A stretch of DNA of 64,000 bases from Setophaga petechia (taxonomy: Eukaryota; Chordata; Aves; Passeriformes; Parulidae). A model generated the notes under the pieces. It was given only the letters and a program-made list of their open reading frames with translations, had not been told where the DNA came from and made no database searches. Shown one piece after another: positions 49,561-61,300 of the stretch. Every line of letters begins with the position of its first letter. Positions within the stretch are counted from its first letter, which is position 1. The position numbers and the translations under genes are program-made. The stretch lies in NCBI GenBank assembly GCA_024362935.1, contig JANCRA010000017.1:18255001-18319000 (forward strand), in the 5' to 3' direction.

Positions 49561-52500
49561 GGCAGGGCTGGGTCAGCTCTGGGATGTGCAGCTGGGGCTC
49601 AGCACTGCCCAAGGTGGCTCTGCCCTGCAGGGCTGTGACAAGGTGAGCTGAGGGAAGGATTTCGGGTTGTTCCTCCCTCCAGCCCGTGCAGGCAGGAAGG
49701 TGGGACAGGGATGTGAGATCTGAGCACTGTGCCTCCTCCAGCTGCCAGCTCACACTCCTGCAGCTCCTGCCTGCTCCTTGTGAGCCTGGTGAACGTTCTC
49801 AACCAAGTGAAAAAGGGCCATGATTCAGAGGAGGAAAACAAAAATAATCTACAAGGCTGGAGCCACTGCCATGAGAAAGCATCAGACATGAGTGAGGTTA
49901 CAGAGTCAGTCACAAGCTGTTCTGAGAGGGCATATCTGCATATTTCTGCCCAGGATCAGTAAGAAAGGCACACAAAATAAAAAATTCCTTCGTGGTTTTC
50001 AGAAAAGTTTATTCTGAATGCACCAAGGCCACTGAAATGTCACAGCCATCACAAACTGATCAGGGTCTATAATGCTCCTAAATTTCACAGGTAAGCTGGA
50101 TTACAAGAGCACTGACCCCTTTTTTAACTTTGTACTTCATGTAATCAGAGTATTATCTTCAATCTAGTTTTGACTGGATTCCAAGTTTTCTGTTCTATGA
50201 GCCTTACGTAGCTGAGTCATGTATTATCAGTGTTCTCCTGACCCTTATCACCCTCTTATTCTCAATAATATTCACTCAAAATTCACAAATAATTTGGTGA
50301 CATTTAGCAAGACATCTCAGCATCAGACTGAAAGTTTTTCCAAGAAAGCAGTTGAAAGAAAATGATAGTGGAAGGTTATCAAAGGAGAAAGAAAAGTGCT
50401 TTCAATATCCAAGAGTACACAAAACAATTCAGTCCAAACATCCTAAAATACTGAGATGCAAGAGATCAGTTTTCATGTCAAAGGAAATTGGACAAAAACA
50501 TATGGATGAAATGGATGAAGATATTTTAAGAAAGAAGGGATTTCTGGAGAAACTGTGGAAGGAGGAAAACAGCAAACTATTTCTGCTAAGAAATGAGCTA
50601 CTGAATCTCTGTTCCATTATCCCTTTAAACAATTCTGCTCCAAGCTCTCTGCTTCAAAATGAGGCTAAAAATTTACTCAGAAGGGCTGAGATAGAGAGAA
50701 TGGTTCCTGCCTTTTCTCTCATGTTGGTCTTGTGTTAGTTCTTTATTCATTTATTCCTCTTTTTCCATTCAATCTAAAATAAAAGCAGCTCTGAGAGAAA
50801 GAGTGTTTGCTCAGAGTAAACCTTGTATCAGGAACTTGGAATGTTCAAGGGCTGAGAAGAAACAAAGGCTCACAGGAAGTGAAAACAGTAATAATTCATT
50901 TAATATGTGCTCCAGGTCCTCTGCACAGCACATCAATATGAGCCTTTTAAAATTGAAAATTCATCCTCATTTTGTATGTCTTTTCCTTTCTGGTCTCTGT
51001 GAATCATCACCCTCTTTTGGACTAAGAAAAGAAGGCAATATTACCCACACTTTATAGGTGAAGCACAGAAGATTGTCATGTCACAAATCAAACAAAAGCC
51101 TTCAGAAGAGCTCCTGAAGCAAAGTCTGGTCCTTTAACCATCTCATAATTTCCCTGTGCCAGGCATTTAATTTTTATCCCAGTGGTTCAGGAGTTCCCAT
51201 TAGCACAGAAGAGGAGATCAGAGTTCATGGAGGGGATCCCATCCTTCTCCCCATTCCCCTGTTTTCCCTTCTCTGGAGATGGGACAGGGCTCGAGGGAGG
51301 GAGCTGAGAGGGTGAGAGGGAGGGAAAGAGCAAACAACACCTTGCAGAGGCCACAGGGATTCCCAGCACAGAACACAGGAAGATTTTGCAGGTTTTGCAG
51401 TTTTTTCCTGGCGCTGCCTGACACAGAGCCCAGTCTGGACCTTGGAGATCATGAGAGTGAGAGACTTGAGGGTGAAGACATCACAGGAGGGGTTTCTGGA
51501 GAATTGCCCCTTCATCTTGGCATGCATTCATTAGATTTTACACCAAGGTGACAGAGAGCATTAATCTGAGTTTCTAATGTTTTTATAAATCATTTTCCAT
51601 TGCTATTCTCAGGCACTGAGTTCTGAACTGTGCAGCAGCTGGCTTTGCCTTCCATGCTTGCACTGAGATTGCAGAATTTTTAAAAGTGAGACTCCTGCCC
51701 TGTCCTTAACCCTTCAGGGGACATGGGCTGATCTCACCCAGGTAAAAACCTCAGCAAGCAGCAGCATAAAATGTAATATTTGACAGGGATCCTGCTAAAG
51801 GCACTCGGGGAGGGCCAGGTCCCAGAGCACCCTGCTGCACCTTGCTCTGAGGCTTTTCTCTGTGCAGGTGTAACAACATCACCCCTGGGAGGATTTCGAG
51901 GCCTGTTTGCAGGGTTTCCTTGGCACAAGGGTAAAGGTGTGAAATTCCATCCTAACAGACCCACTCTTCAGGTATTCCAAGGTATATGTGCCTTGGAATC
52001 AAATGAAAACCAAGTTAGGAGGCTTCCCTGCAGTAGGATTTTGTTATTAGCATGATGTTGTGGTCTGCTACTGAAATAATCCTTCCAATCTGCACATGGA
52101 TGGGGCAGGTGGTGCTTTCCAGAGCCCTGTTCCTGCATGTCTGTGCACAGATTATTTATACACCTTCCTACCTTGCCTTCTTCCAAGTTCTGTTCCCAGT
52201 TTTAACCTGATACTGATTATATCTATCCAGTAAACCCTATTAAAAATCAAAAGAGCTTCTTGGTTCCATACAGGTAAGGTTGGTCCCATACAAATAGAAG
52301 CTTCTCTTTCTGCCAGAAAGAAATTTTCCTTCCATGAAGTCCAGGTTTTACAAATCAGTTTTAATTTTTGAAAATGCATTTAATAATTCTTACCCAATTT
52401 TGAAGGATAGAAAAGTAATGTCCTGATTAGGTATGTGGTTGCCTCAATAATTACTTCCAAGATGAAGAAATAACATCAGGGTACATAAACAACCAGCCAT

Positions 52501-53056
52501 GAGAGTTAATTTTGTATTCTAAGCAAAAGTTATTGACAAGTGTTGATTTATAAACTTTATATAAAAATGTGACCAAAGTAAAACTCAGAACTTCAAAACT
52601 GTCCTATAAGACCTGCAGGTAAAGTCTAGAATTCAGAAATGTTGTCTTCATAACACCCAAGTCCTCCTTTGCATACAATTATGAATCATCAAAGTAAAGT
52701 TTTGAAACTTCACAGCAGTGTAGCAAGTAGCCAGCCAAGTAAATTTCAGTATTTTGTAATATTCAGCCTTGAAACTTGGAGGTATTTTGCTTCTGTTGTT
52801 ATTTTTATTCCAAGATTTTAAGGTCAGGAAAGATTATTATCTCATCTGATGCAGCTCCCTGCCTATCACAGCCATCAGCTCTCAGGCAGATCTCTGTGAG
52901 GGGCAGCAGCAGCACAGCTCTCACAAAATGTCAGTGCCTGAGCTGGCAGATGCACCAGCAGCTCCTGCAGGGGAAGGATCCACTGATGTGCCTGAGATGA
53001 GCTCACAAATGCCAAACACCCCTCACCATTCTAGGAAGGGACTACAGTTTCAGCTT
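49561..53056. other. Non-coding sequence
   Basis: No exon recognised. A 128-codon Lys/Glu-rich plus-strand ORF at 50,352-50,738 has no family features and no flanking exon signals. The interval 51,220-51,330 is purine-rich on the plus strand. GC-rich 49,561-49,740 is transitional from the minisatellite and no longer periodic. Confidence 0.5.
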
Positions 53057-53641
53057 GCTATTATATTATATAGCAAATATTATATATATATATTTATTTA
53101 TATATTTATATTTATATTTATATATACATTTTTATATATATATTTAAATATATATTTATATATATATGTATATATATGTGTATATATATATATGTATATT
53201 TGTATATAAATGTGTATATATATGTATACATATGTGTATATATATGTATATATGTGTATATATATGTATATATATGTATAAGGGTATCTATACGTATGTA
53301 TATGTATTTATATATGTATATGTATATGTATATTTGCTTTATAATATAATAGCATATATAATATAATATAATTATAGTATAATGTTATAGAATATATTTT
53401 TCCAGATTTTATTGTATTATATTACATTATATCATATCATATATATCTATTATATATATATATATTATATTATATATATATTATATATGATAATAAATAT
53501 GATAATATATATACACACATATAATATATATGATATATATGATATATATATCATATTTATAGATTATGTATATGATAATATAATAATATATTATATATTA
53601 TATATATTATTATATTATAATAATATATATTATAATAATAT

Positions 53642-53680
<39 letters not shown>

Positions 53681-53690
53681 TATTATTATG
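53057..53690. repeat. AT-only satellite-like block with inverted-repeat arms
   Basis: About 634 bp consisting almost entirely of A and T, made of TA runs with TATATG/TATATT variants. Sporadic G and C punctuate it (TATGTATATATGTG-type units at about 53,165-53,330). The left end, starting GCTATTATATTATA at 53,057, is repeated in reverse complement at 53,329-53,353. The match extends through a GCAAATAT segment, giving arms of ~25 bp with one mismatch. A second AT block (53,354-53,690) follows. Many self-complementary TA runs make it prone to cruciforms. ORFs rich in Tyr-Ile across it are artefacts. Confidence 0.95.
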
Positions 53691-54179
53691 GAAAAACACT
53701 TCTCTAGCCTTACCTTCCTTTATTTGATTTCTGTGTGTGCTCAGAACCATTCCACAGATTTCTATGCAGAGCTAGGTAAGTTCTTTAAAGAGCACATTCA
53801 TGTTTAACAGGCAGACACACGTGCATACACCCAACCATTAAAATTCAACATATTGACTCAGGAATCCAGCAGATTCCTTATTCTGACTGCACTTTTCTGA
53901 GAGCAGATTAAGTGAAGTTTCTTTGGAAAGTCAAAGAGAAACCCAAGAGTGCGTTCAGTGCTGATTTCCAGCGCGGTGGGGGACTGCCGTCCCTGCCTGC
54001 TGCTCTCTGCACAAACAGCTGTGCAGGGTGAAGCTGTGCTTCCCCAGCTGTTCACCATCCCCAGCCAGATGTTCCCTTCCTGGAACCTGTGAGATCACCT
54101 CCTCTCCTTCAGCACTGCCTGGTGCTTCTGCACAGAGCCACTGCCCGAGGGGTGGGGTGACACAGCCCCCACGTCCTGG
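53691..54179. other. Non-coding sequence between AT block and LTR-like element
   Basis: No gene recognised. The stretch 53,950-54,180 is GC-richer with several CpGs and could include internal or flanking retroviral sequence on the minus strand, but nothing is identifiable. Confidence 0.5.
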
Positions 54180-54244
54180 TGATGCCTTTTTTTGGCTACC
54201 TAAAAGCAGAGGCCAGAAAAACTAGGGGAATAAAAGCAGTTCTG

Positions 54245-54250
54245 TTTATT
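54245..54250 (-). promoter_or_regulatory. AATAAA polyadenylation signal of the minus-strand LTR
   Basis: TTTATT on the plus strand is AATAAA on the minus strand, followed there by CAGAACTGCTTTTATTCCC. Its spacing from the TATA-like site fits an R region of roughly 80-90 bp. Confidence 0.55.
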
Positions 54251-54341
54251 GAAGGGCCTTCAGGTACATTTAGGAAAGACAAAGCCTCCCAGGGGCTGTA
54301 CCCAAAAATAGATGATGGTTCACAATGAAGTTTTCATACTT

Positions 54342-54364
54342 CTATAAGTTTGGGACATTTGCAT
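54342..54364 (-). promoter_or_regulatory. Candidate LTR promoter: octamer plus TATA-like site
   Basis: On the minus strand, ATGCAAAT (54,357-54,364) precedes CTTATAG (54,342-54,348) by about 8 bases. The octamer is the classic POU-factor site. The arrangement is seen in the sequence; promoter activity is inferred. Confidence 0.35.
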
Positions 54365-54535
54365 ATTGGGGGTTAATTTTCTACTTACAGTTTCTAGTAA
54401 TTAATTCACCCCAAGTTTGCTCCCCCCTAACTCACTTTTGATTCCATCTCTCAGGCCTGAGGCAGTGAGGTGTCCTTGGTTCACAAGCCTGGAGAGGAAT
54501 TGTTGTGTCTGCCCAAAATGTGAAGACAGCAGCTC

Positions 54536-57376
54536 ACACTCTGTATGGAGTTTGGAATTATTCACTAAAGAGCTGCAGAATTACAAATATATGAAAAATA
54601 TAAAAGCCCAAACTCTAAGGCATTCCTGGGTTAGTTCACAGCATCAGAACTGCTGGAGCTCCATGGGCAGCTCTGATCAGCCTCACCCACACAGGGACAG
54701 GGCTGTGAGCTCAGCCATGGGAACTGAGCAGGGATTGCCCTGGGTGGGAGAACTGTGCCAAAGGCAGAGCTCACAGGTGGAATTTGGGGAGATGTCAGTG
54801 CAAATCCCAACCTCCCTGGCTGTATTAACTGGGCCTGCTTTATGTCTGCAGACACAGCACTCACTGCTGGGTTAATCTGCCTCAATGCAAGTTTTAGGTG
54901 GGTTTGTGCAGGGGTTTAAGCAAGGTGAGGATGGAAATTGCAGCCTTTCTGTAAAATAAAACTGCTTTGCTACCTGCCATGACCTCTGAGGGTCTTTGGG
55001 CTCAGAATTAAAGAAACACCATTTCCCTCTGCTCCAGCTGATGGACGGGCCTGTGGCAAGACAAGACAAGGCTGGTGTTTTGTGAACTCCCACAGAAGTT
55101 AGTTGTTCTAATATCAATCTCTGTGGACAGCAGGCATTAAGCATTTCCACATCAAAAAGTTATTTTTAATCTAGCAATTAATCATCTTCTCAGCATACCA
55201 TGCACAGTTAAAATCTTAATGCCAAGGTATTACCAAATAGGCCTGCACAGATCCCTCCCTGCTCCAGCAACACAAGCCCAGTCTTTGAATTGCTTGATCC
55301 AGACTTAGTGGTGCTGATACAGGAATTACTGGGATACATCTCCAGCCTAATTAATGCACATTTCTGCTTAACAATATTCTTCTCTTTTCTTGACTATTCA
55401 GCACTCAAGAGCAGCAGCAAGATCAGCAGATTGTCCTGCCATTGGCTGAAGGCAGACAAGCACACAGATCTCACTTATCCCACTGTTTATGGCAGTTTTA
55501 TTTCCCTCTCTTGAGGGGTTTGTTATAATATCAACAAAAGTTTAGATGGCCTCAAAAAAATTCAACAGAGAAAATGCCAAAGCCAAACTTAGGGCAGAAA
55601 GTGCCAAAACCCTCCCACAGATGAGAAGGAATTTGACCATTTCATCCTTCCCATGAACAGTAACCAATTTAATATTTGTAAATGCATTTAATAATTCTTG
55701 TTTCATTGAGGAGGACAGAAAATTCAGGGTGTGTCACAGAGCAGGCTGCAAGACAGAGGAGCATCTGGGGTTCATACCTGAGCAACCCACAGATGGGAGA
55801 AGGGACCTGGCAAAAGTAACACCAAAAAGCACAACAAGAGATGCAGGAAGAAAGAATTTGTTTGTGCATAAAAAGGACAACAAAACTAACAACAGTACTA
55901 AAAGTAGATGGGACTGAGGCAGGAGAATTGTTCTCCCTGTAGCAGGAGGACACATTTCAGATTTATTCATGTTTAGGAAGGGTTCTAAGCCCAAAATTTT
56001 GGGGGTTTAACTTGCATTTAGCAGCTTGCTGTACCAAATATTAATGAAGACCCTCTCAAGGCATGAAGGCTTTTGTGGACAGGATAGTACAAGAGAAGAA
56101 TAAACATTATATATTATCTAAACAACCACAGCTGGAGCTGTTACAAATTCAGAGTAAAAATAATTGCTTTCAGTTATAAATAACCAGGACACCTCCATCC
56201 ACGCTGCTCAGTGGGTACACACAAATACAACATGCAGAGCACACTCATCAGTGGAAAAAAGAAAAGTACTCCCTGTTCCAGGCATATTAGAAGATGAAAT
56301 CAGAAAAGCACTGTAAGAAATATATTGCTATAAACACCCAAAGGCAATTGTTCCAGTATATCACTTTAACACAGAAAATGTCAGCAACATCTGAAGTTTT
56401 CCAGATCACCTCAGAAAGTTCCTTAAAAGATGCCCTGATATATCATAATGAAGAATGACAACATCTCCATTGCTGGCAGAAGTGGTGCTGAATATTTGCT
56501 GTGTGGTTTGGAGTGGAAATATTGGGATCCCATTTTTCATCTGATCATATATTTTTCTGTTCAGATTTTTTTTTTTAATATACAAATAAAGAAATAAAAA
56601 AAATCCAGTCATTTAGCATTATCTTTAATTCTTTTTGCTATATGCAATCTTACTCAATGCATTTTACTGTGAGGACTGAAGATTCTGAGGCAAGGGCTTG
56701 TCAGGTAAGACAAAGGACATGATTTTCTGAGGGAAGAACAAGAATGTCTTATTGGTAAAGTTGAGATTCCTGCCCTGGCACACAAAATGCAGTAACTGAA
56801 GATGAATGAACTTCTCAATAGTTCTTTAAATATGTCCATAATTCCATTAATTTAAAATTGTAGGATTCATCAAAATACTTCAGAGTCCCAAAAACAATAG
56901 GACCAACAACATCCTCAGGATCTGTAAAAGTAATTTAAGTTTTTGTAGCCTTTCAGTCATTTTATCCCATTTTATCCTTGCAAGGACTGTGCTGTTGGAC
57001 ACAATACAGCAAACACTGCACTCCTGGGAATGGCTGGTGCAGGAAAGGTTCCACACTCACAGACCCAAAGGATACAAATATAGGATTAAATTCAACAGCA
57101 CAAAGGAATAAACAATTACTGGGACCAAAACTCAATTGCCTATACTATGAAATTGCTAAAGTAGTTCTGGTAGAATTATAAATAAATCCTGTATCAGAAT
57201 TTAACTCAGTCCATGGACCATTCCCAGTAGAGAGTCTGACTTTTTTCAATCTGTTCTGGATGCTCAGTGAACTTGATACTGTGAACACAGTGAGTTCCAT
57301 GCCTCTGATTTATTAGCAGAGCTCCAGCCTCTCAGGCCATAAATGAGGGTGGCAGGGTGGAGTGACCAACCCCACA
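54536..57376. other. Non-coding sequence
   Basis: No exon recognised. The 152-codon plus-strand ORF at 54,417-54,875 starts inside the LTR-like element and runs out of it, so it is not a native gene. A T/A-rich tract lies at about 56,567-56,602. Confidence 0.5.
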
Positions 57377-57631
57377 AAATGAACACTCAGTAAATGAACA
57401 CTCAGTAAATGAACACTCAGCAAATGAACACTCAGAAAATGAACACTCATAAAATGAACACACAGTAAATGAACACACAGAAAATGAACACACAGTAAAT
57501 GAACACACAGAAAATGAACACACAGTAAATGAACACTCAGTAAATGAACACACAGAAAATGAACACACAGTAAATGAACACTCAGTAAATGAACACACAG
57601 AAAATGAACACACAGAAAATGAACACACATT
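57377..57631 (-). repeat. 15-bp minisatellite, 17 units without indels
   Basis: The unit is AAATGAACACWCAGN on the plus strand. Seventeen units follow at strict 15-bp spacing from 57,377 to 57,631. Units 1-5 and units 11 and 14 carry CACTCA; the rest carry CACACA. The last base alternates mainly T and A. Because 15 is a multiple of three and no stop occurs, a minus-strand frame encodes a periodic Cys-Val-His-Phe-Leu peptide and another a Cys-Ser-Phe-Ser-Val peptide. Both lack other coding evidence and are repeat artefacts. Confidence 0.98.
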
Positions 57632-57945
57632 TCACTTTACACGGCTGAATGGGGCACACCACATCCAAAGGCAGCAGTGCCCACTGCCCCAGCACAGTTC
57701 CAGAAACAAACAGAAATTTCCCTTGAATGCAGCAAGGAAATGTCAGGGAATCCCTGAGGAACAGGATTTCCCAGCAGTGAGAGAGCTGGAAAAACTGCAC
57801 TGGGATGGTCAGTATGGATGGGTGTGCCTAAAGCAAATTATCATTAATGAAGGGTGGTCATTTGTCACCCTGCACTCTGACTGCTTTGGAAGGGAATCTG
57901 GGATCATCATGGCATGGCCTGGATTAGAAGGGATGTAGGAGATGC
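57632..57945. other. Short non-coding spacer between two tandem arrays
   Basis: About 310 bp with no recognisable gene. It separates the 15-bp array from the CR1-linked TCCCA array. Confidence 0.6.
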
Positions 57946-58010
57946 TCCCATCCCATCCCATCCCATCCCATCCCATCCCATCCCATCCCATCCCATCCCA
58001 TCCCATCCCA
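57946..58010 (-). repeat. (TCCCA)13 microsatellite at the CR1 3' side
   Basis: Thirteen perfect TCCCA units (minus strand: TGGGA). It directly abuts CR1 sequence, replacing the expected CR1 3' terminal part. On the minus strand the array would follow the GCCTGGGGCAGTGGAGC segment of CR1, where CR1 copies often have GGGATGG-like words, so the array probably grew from the element itself. Confidence 0.97.
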
Positions 58011-58379
58011 GCTCCACTGCCCCAGGCTGCTCCAGCCTGGCCTTGGGCACTGCCAGGGGTCCAGGGGCACCCACAGCTCCTCAGGGCACCCTGTGCCAGG
58101 GCCTGCCCACCCTCACAGGGGTGGTGTTTTCCCAATATCCCATTTTACCCTGCTGCCAGCCTGAAGCCATCCCCTGTCCTGCCCCAGGCCCTTGCCAGCC
58201 TCATCCACCTTTCCTGCAGGCTCCCTGCAGATATTGGAGGACCAGAACTGGATCTCACAAAGCTTCTCTTCTCCAGACTGAGCAATCCCAGTTGTCCCAG
58301 CATTTCCTCCCAGGAAAGGTGCTCCATCCCCCTCATCACCCTGCTGACTCCTCTGTCCTCCTTTTTGGACCCTTTCCAT
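58011..58379 (-). mobile_element. CR1: CR1 LINE fragment (minus strand)
   Basis: The reverse complement reads in CR1 order: AAGGGTCCAAAAAGGA, then GATGGAGCACCTTTCCTGGG, GAGGAAATGCTGGGACAACT, CAGTCTGGAGAAGAGAAGC, then after a shortened middle part CTGTGAGGGTGGGCAGGCCC, TGGCACAGGGTGCCC, GAGGAGCTGTGGGTGCCCCT, and CAAGGCCAGGCTGGAGCAGC. The region between GAGAAGAGAAGC and GTGAGGGTGG is shorter than in typical CR1, so an internal deletion or divergence is likely. No coding capacity remains. ORFs over both strands here are accidental. A far more complete CR1 3' body than the two copies at 2.5-3.2 kb. Confidence 0.9.
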
Positions 58380-61300
58380 TGTAAATCATTCATTTCCTGA
58401 CTCGGAGTTTTCAGAACACAAAGCTCACTCTTGCTGAGCCCAGAAGTCCTTAACAAAGAGAACCTGGCGTGGACATTCTGCAGAATCTCCTTCTAATCAA
58501 CTTTTCACCACTGTACACCCACCTGCCCTGCACACACACAAAGAGCTGCTGTGTACCTGCTGGCTCACCTTGCTGTTTCCTTCCACCTTCACCATTGTTT
58601 GCCAGGGTCACACATAATTGGGTGAGGAAGAAGTCCTTACAACCACAAATGGAATTAAAGTCAATAACTAGCATTTTTTTATATACATTTCTATATTCTC
58701 TTTCACTCCAGGAAGAAAAAAAAAAGAAGAAAACAAACTAAAAATCATATTTTTAGCTCAAAATGTGTGTGCAGTAGGGACATATGCTTGGAAGCCTTTT
58801 GAAATACTTAATTAAAACTGTTATATAAAAATATACTTGACAACTAAATCAGCATTAAAATAGTTTCTAGGAGATAAATAATTTACAGATTTTCACAGTT
58901 AACAATCTGCTTTCTGGAAATAAACTTCACAGTTTACTATAAAATGATCAAAGAGGGATTAGGTAGCTATTCAATTTACTGGAAAAACGTTTCACCATAT
59001 CAATGAGATTGGGAAAATGACTAAGGAGCTGAATGTGTTAGAGAAAATGTAATGAATCTAAACAGTAATAGAAATTCACTGGGTATAGAGTCATTAATGT
59101 TAATTTTATGAATATTTAAATCACCGAGGGGAACAAATTTGCTGGCACTAAAGCTGATAACATCTAAACAGTCCAAAAGATTTAATTTCTTGAAAGTTTA
59201 ACAGACTTGTTTTGAACTCTGAATTTGCAGGTTCTGAGCAGTGGCACTGAAGGGACACAATAATAATGGTCAGGTTTATGTTATTGCAGTTTTTCAGGAG
59301 AAATCCCATTTGGTTCCAAATGATGCCTCAGGACATGAAGCTGCAATTCCCCTCATTTGATCCCTCCTGGCCATCCCAGGAAGGAATTAACCAGAGAAAA
59401 GCAGAGTGTGGGAGTTCTCCACATGAGATTTGTGATAACACAGCTGATTCCACCCCAAACAGCTGAGTGAATGTGCAGGGGAAAGAATTAAGAATATTTT
59501 TTCCTTTTGATCCCAGAAAGCTTAGTGCTGTTCTCTAAAGCAACAAATAATAACTGGGAAATAGGAATCTTGGTCTTCTCTTTATTCTTCTCCATTTTCT
59601 GTGTCTTGAAACACAGTAACAGCAGGAGATTTGATGTGCACACAATTCAAAATAGCTCTTTTACATCTTAGGATTCAATACTGTCCTGGAAACTTCTTTA
59701 ATATGAGTTTTCTCTTCTTTTTGGATGTGGATCTCAACAATAATTTATCACTTATAATGTCACCTTTGGAAAATGATGGTTTCATCCCCAATTATCTCGA
59801 GTTTCTTAAGGAAGGATGTTATTTCTAGGTGATCATCAAAATCGTGCTTGCCATGGTAGAGGAAATTTGTTTCTTGATTATGGAAGTAGAAAGGAATTTA
59901 TATCAAATTTATTAATATACATTCAAGGTGTACTTGGCAATCAGTCTTACCCCGAGAAAATGATTACTTTAGAATCTCAGAGGTCATAAAAAACCAAATT
60001 TCCAACTCTAAGCTGTAAACTGAAAATTAAACAAGCACAACCTGAAAATGCAGGACCAGGAGCTGTTGCATGCTCACACCAATGCATATTTAACACCGTG
60101 GGAATTGTGAATATGCTGGGATGATGGCCAGCAAACACGATTAGCACCAGCCTCAGCACCAGCAGATTTCTACCTGCTAATGGAAAAGGCCATCCCAAAA
60201 GATGCCACTCACCTCTCCTGCCTCTTCATGCTGGGCCCTGCAGTGACATTTCCAGGCAATTTCTGCTGTCATTTTTTGTTACAACAGCTGCCATCATCAT
60301 CCCTGACCCAAACCCACCACGGCACTGAAGGATCTGCTGTCTGATCACAGGTCCAAACTTTGTGACAGACTTTGCAAATCAATTTTAAAAATAGGCTTTG
60401 CTGGTTGTGGACCAGCCCTTCAATATTTGCCTGACACTCCAATTTATGACCTGCTTCCATGGAGGAATGGATTTACACATTCCATGCTCAGCTCCTCCCC
60501 TCAGCTCCAATCACCCTTTTTCTCTCTTCCCAAAGAATTCTGAGGTATTTCCATTCACTAGCATTAGTCAGCAAGCAAGAAAATTATTACTATTATTACT
60601 TCCTGAATAGAGATATTTGGAAATTGCTTCTGAAGCCTTATTTCCTGCTTTTTAAAAGTTATTATAACTTAGAAACAGCAAGAAACACACTGAAATTGAA
60701 ATAGCATGCACTGAAGTGTATTGCAATGCCATGAAAGTTTCTTGTTAAACCTTTAATATTTGAAATTTATGTCACTGAAGTGTCTGCCTGCTTTCATTTC
60801 CCCACATCTTCTACTTGAAGACAAATGTGGGAAGAGAATAATTAGTTTCTATTGTAATGAACTGTAAAATTTATAGTAGATTATTAAATTGAGAAGCATA
60901 GAACAATATTATCATTAAGGATTTATAGGTTATAAAATTCAAATTACATATATTTCATAAATTCTCCCTGATTTTCATCGCTGTTATGACTTTCCCAAAT
61001 GTCCTTCCTGTTTCTTATTTCCATCTGGCATCCTCTCACAGGTGAAGGGGATCTCTCAAAGGCTGCACAGATTCAAGGATGGAAAGAGGAGTTTTTCCCT
61101 GTGAAGCTTTGCTGGTTTTGCTCAAGCAGGATGATTTGTGTTGGTGCAGGTGGGATCTGCAGCTCAGAACCAAACCCCTGCCTTGGTACAGAGAGTGTTT
61201 GGAGCCCCCTGCTCAGAATATTTGTGATTTCCAGCCACCACAACAGCAGGAAGCTCTCAGCAGAGCACAGAATTAATTCCTTTATCCCAGAGGAAGCAGC

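Larger units (their letters stand above)
54180..54535 (-). mobile_element. Endogenous-retrovirus LTR-like element (minus strand)
   Basis: Read on the minus strand, the order is LTR-like: an octamer ATGCAAAT (54,357-54,364), a TATA-like CTTATAG (54,342-54,348), then AATAAA (54,245-54,250) about 95 bp later, then a T-rich/CT-rich U5-like stretch and GGCATCA near 54,180. The sequence resembles a songbird ERV LTR that I recall. The U3-side border near 54,535 is approximate. No reading frame for retroviral proteins adjoins it, so it is a solo LTR or fragment. Target-site duplications were not identified. Confidence 0.65.

Noticed and set aside
50352..50738. Lys/Glu-rich 128-codon ORF as a possible coiled-coil exon
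   Set aside because: No heptad pattern strong enough to call, no splice-site or family support; A-rich sequence yields Lys/Glu codons by chance.
53166..53675. Tyr/Ile-rich ORFs over the AT block
   Set aside because: Direct products of TATATG/TATATT repeats.
54417..54875. 152-codon plus-strand ORF
   Set aside because: Begins inside the LTR-like element on the strand opposite to it and runs into unrelated sequence; no family features.
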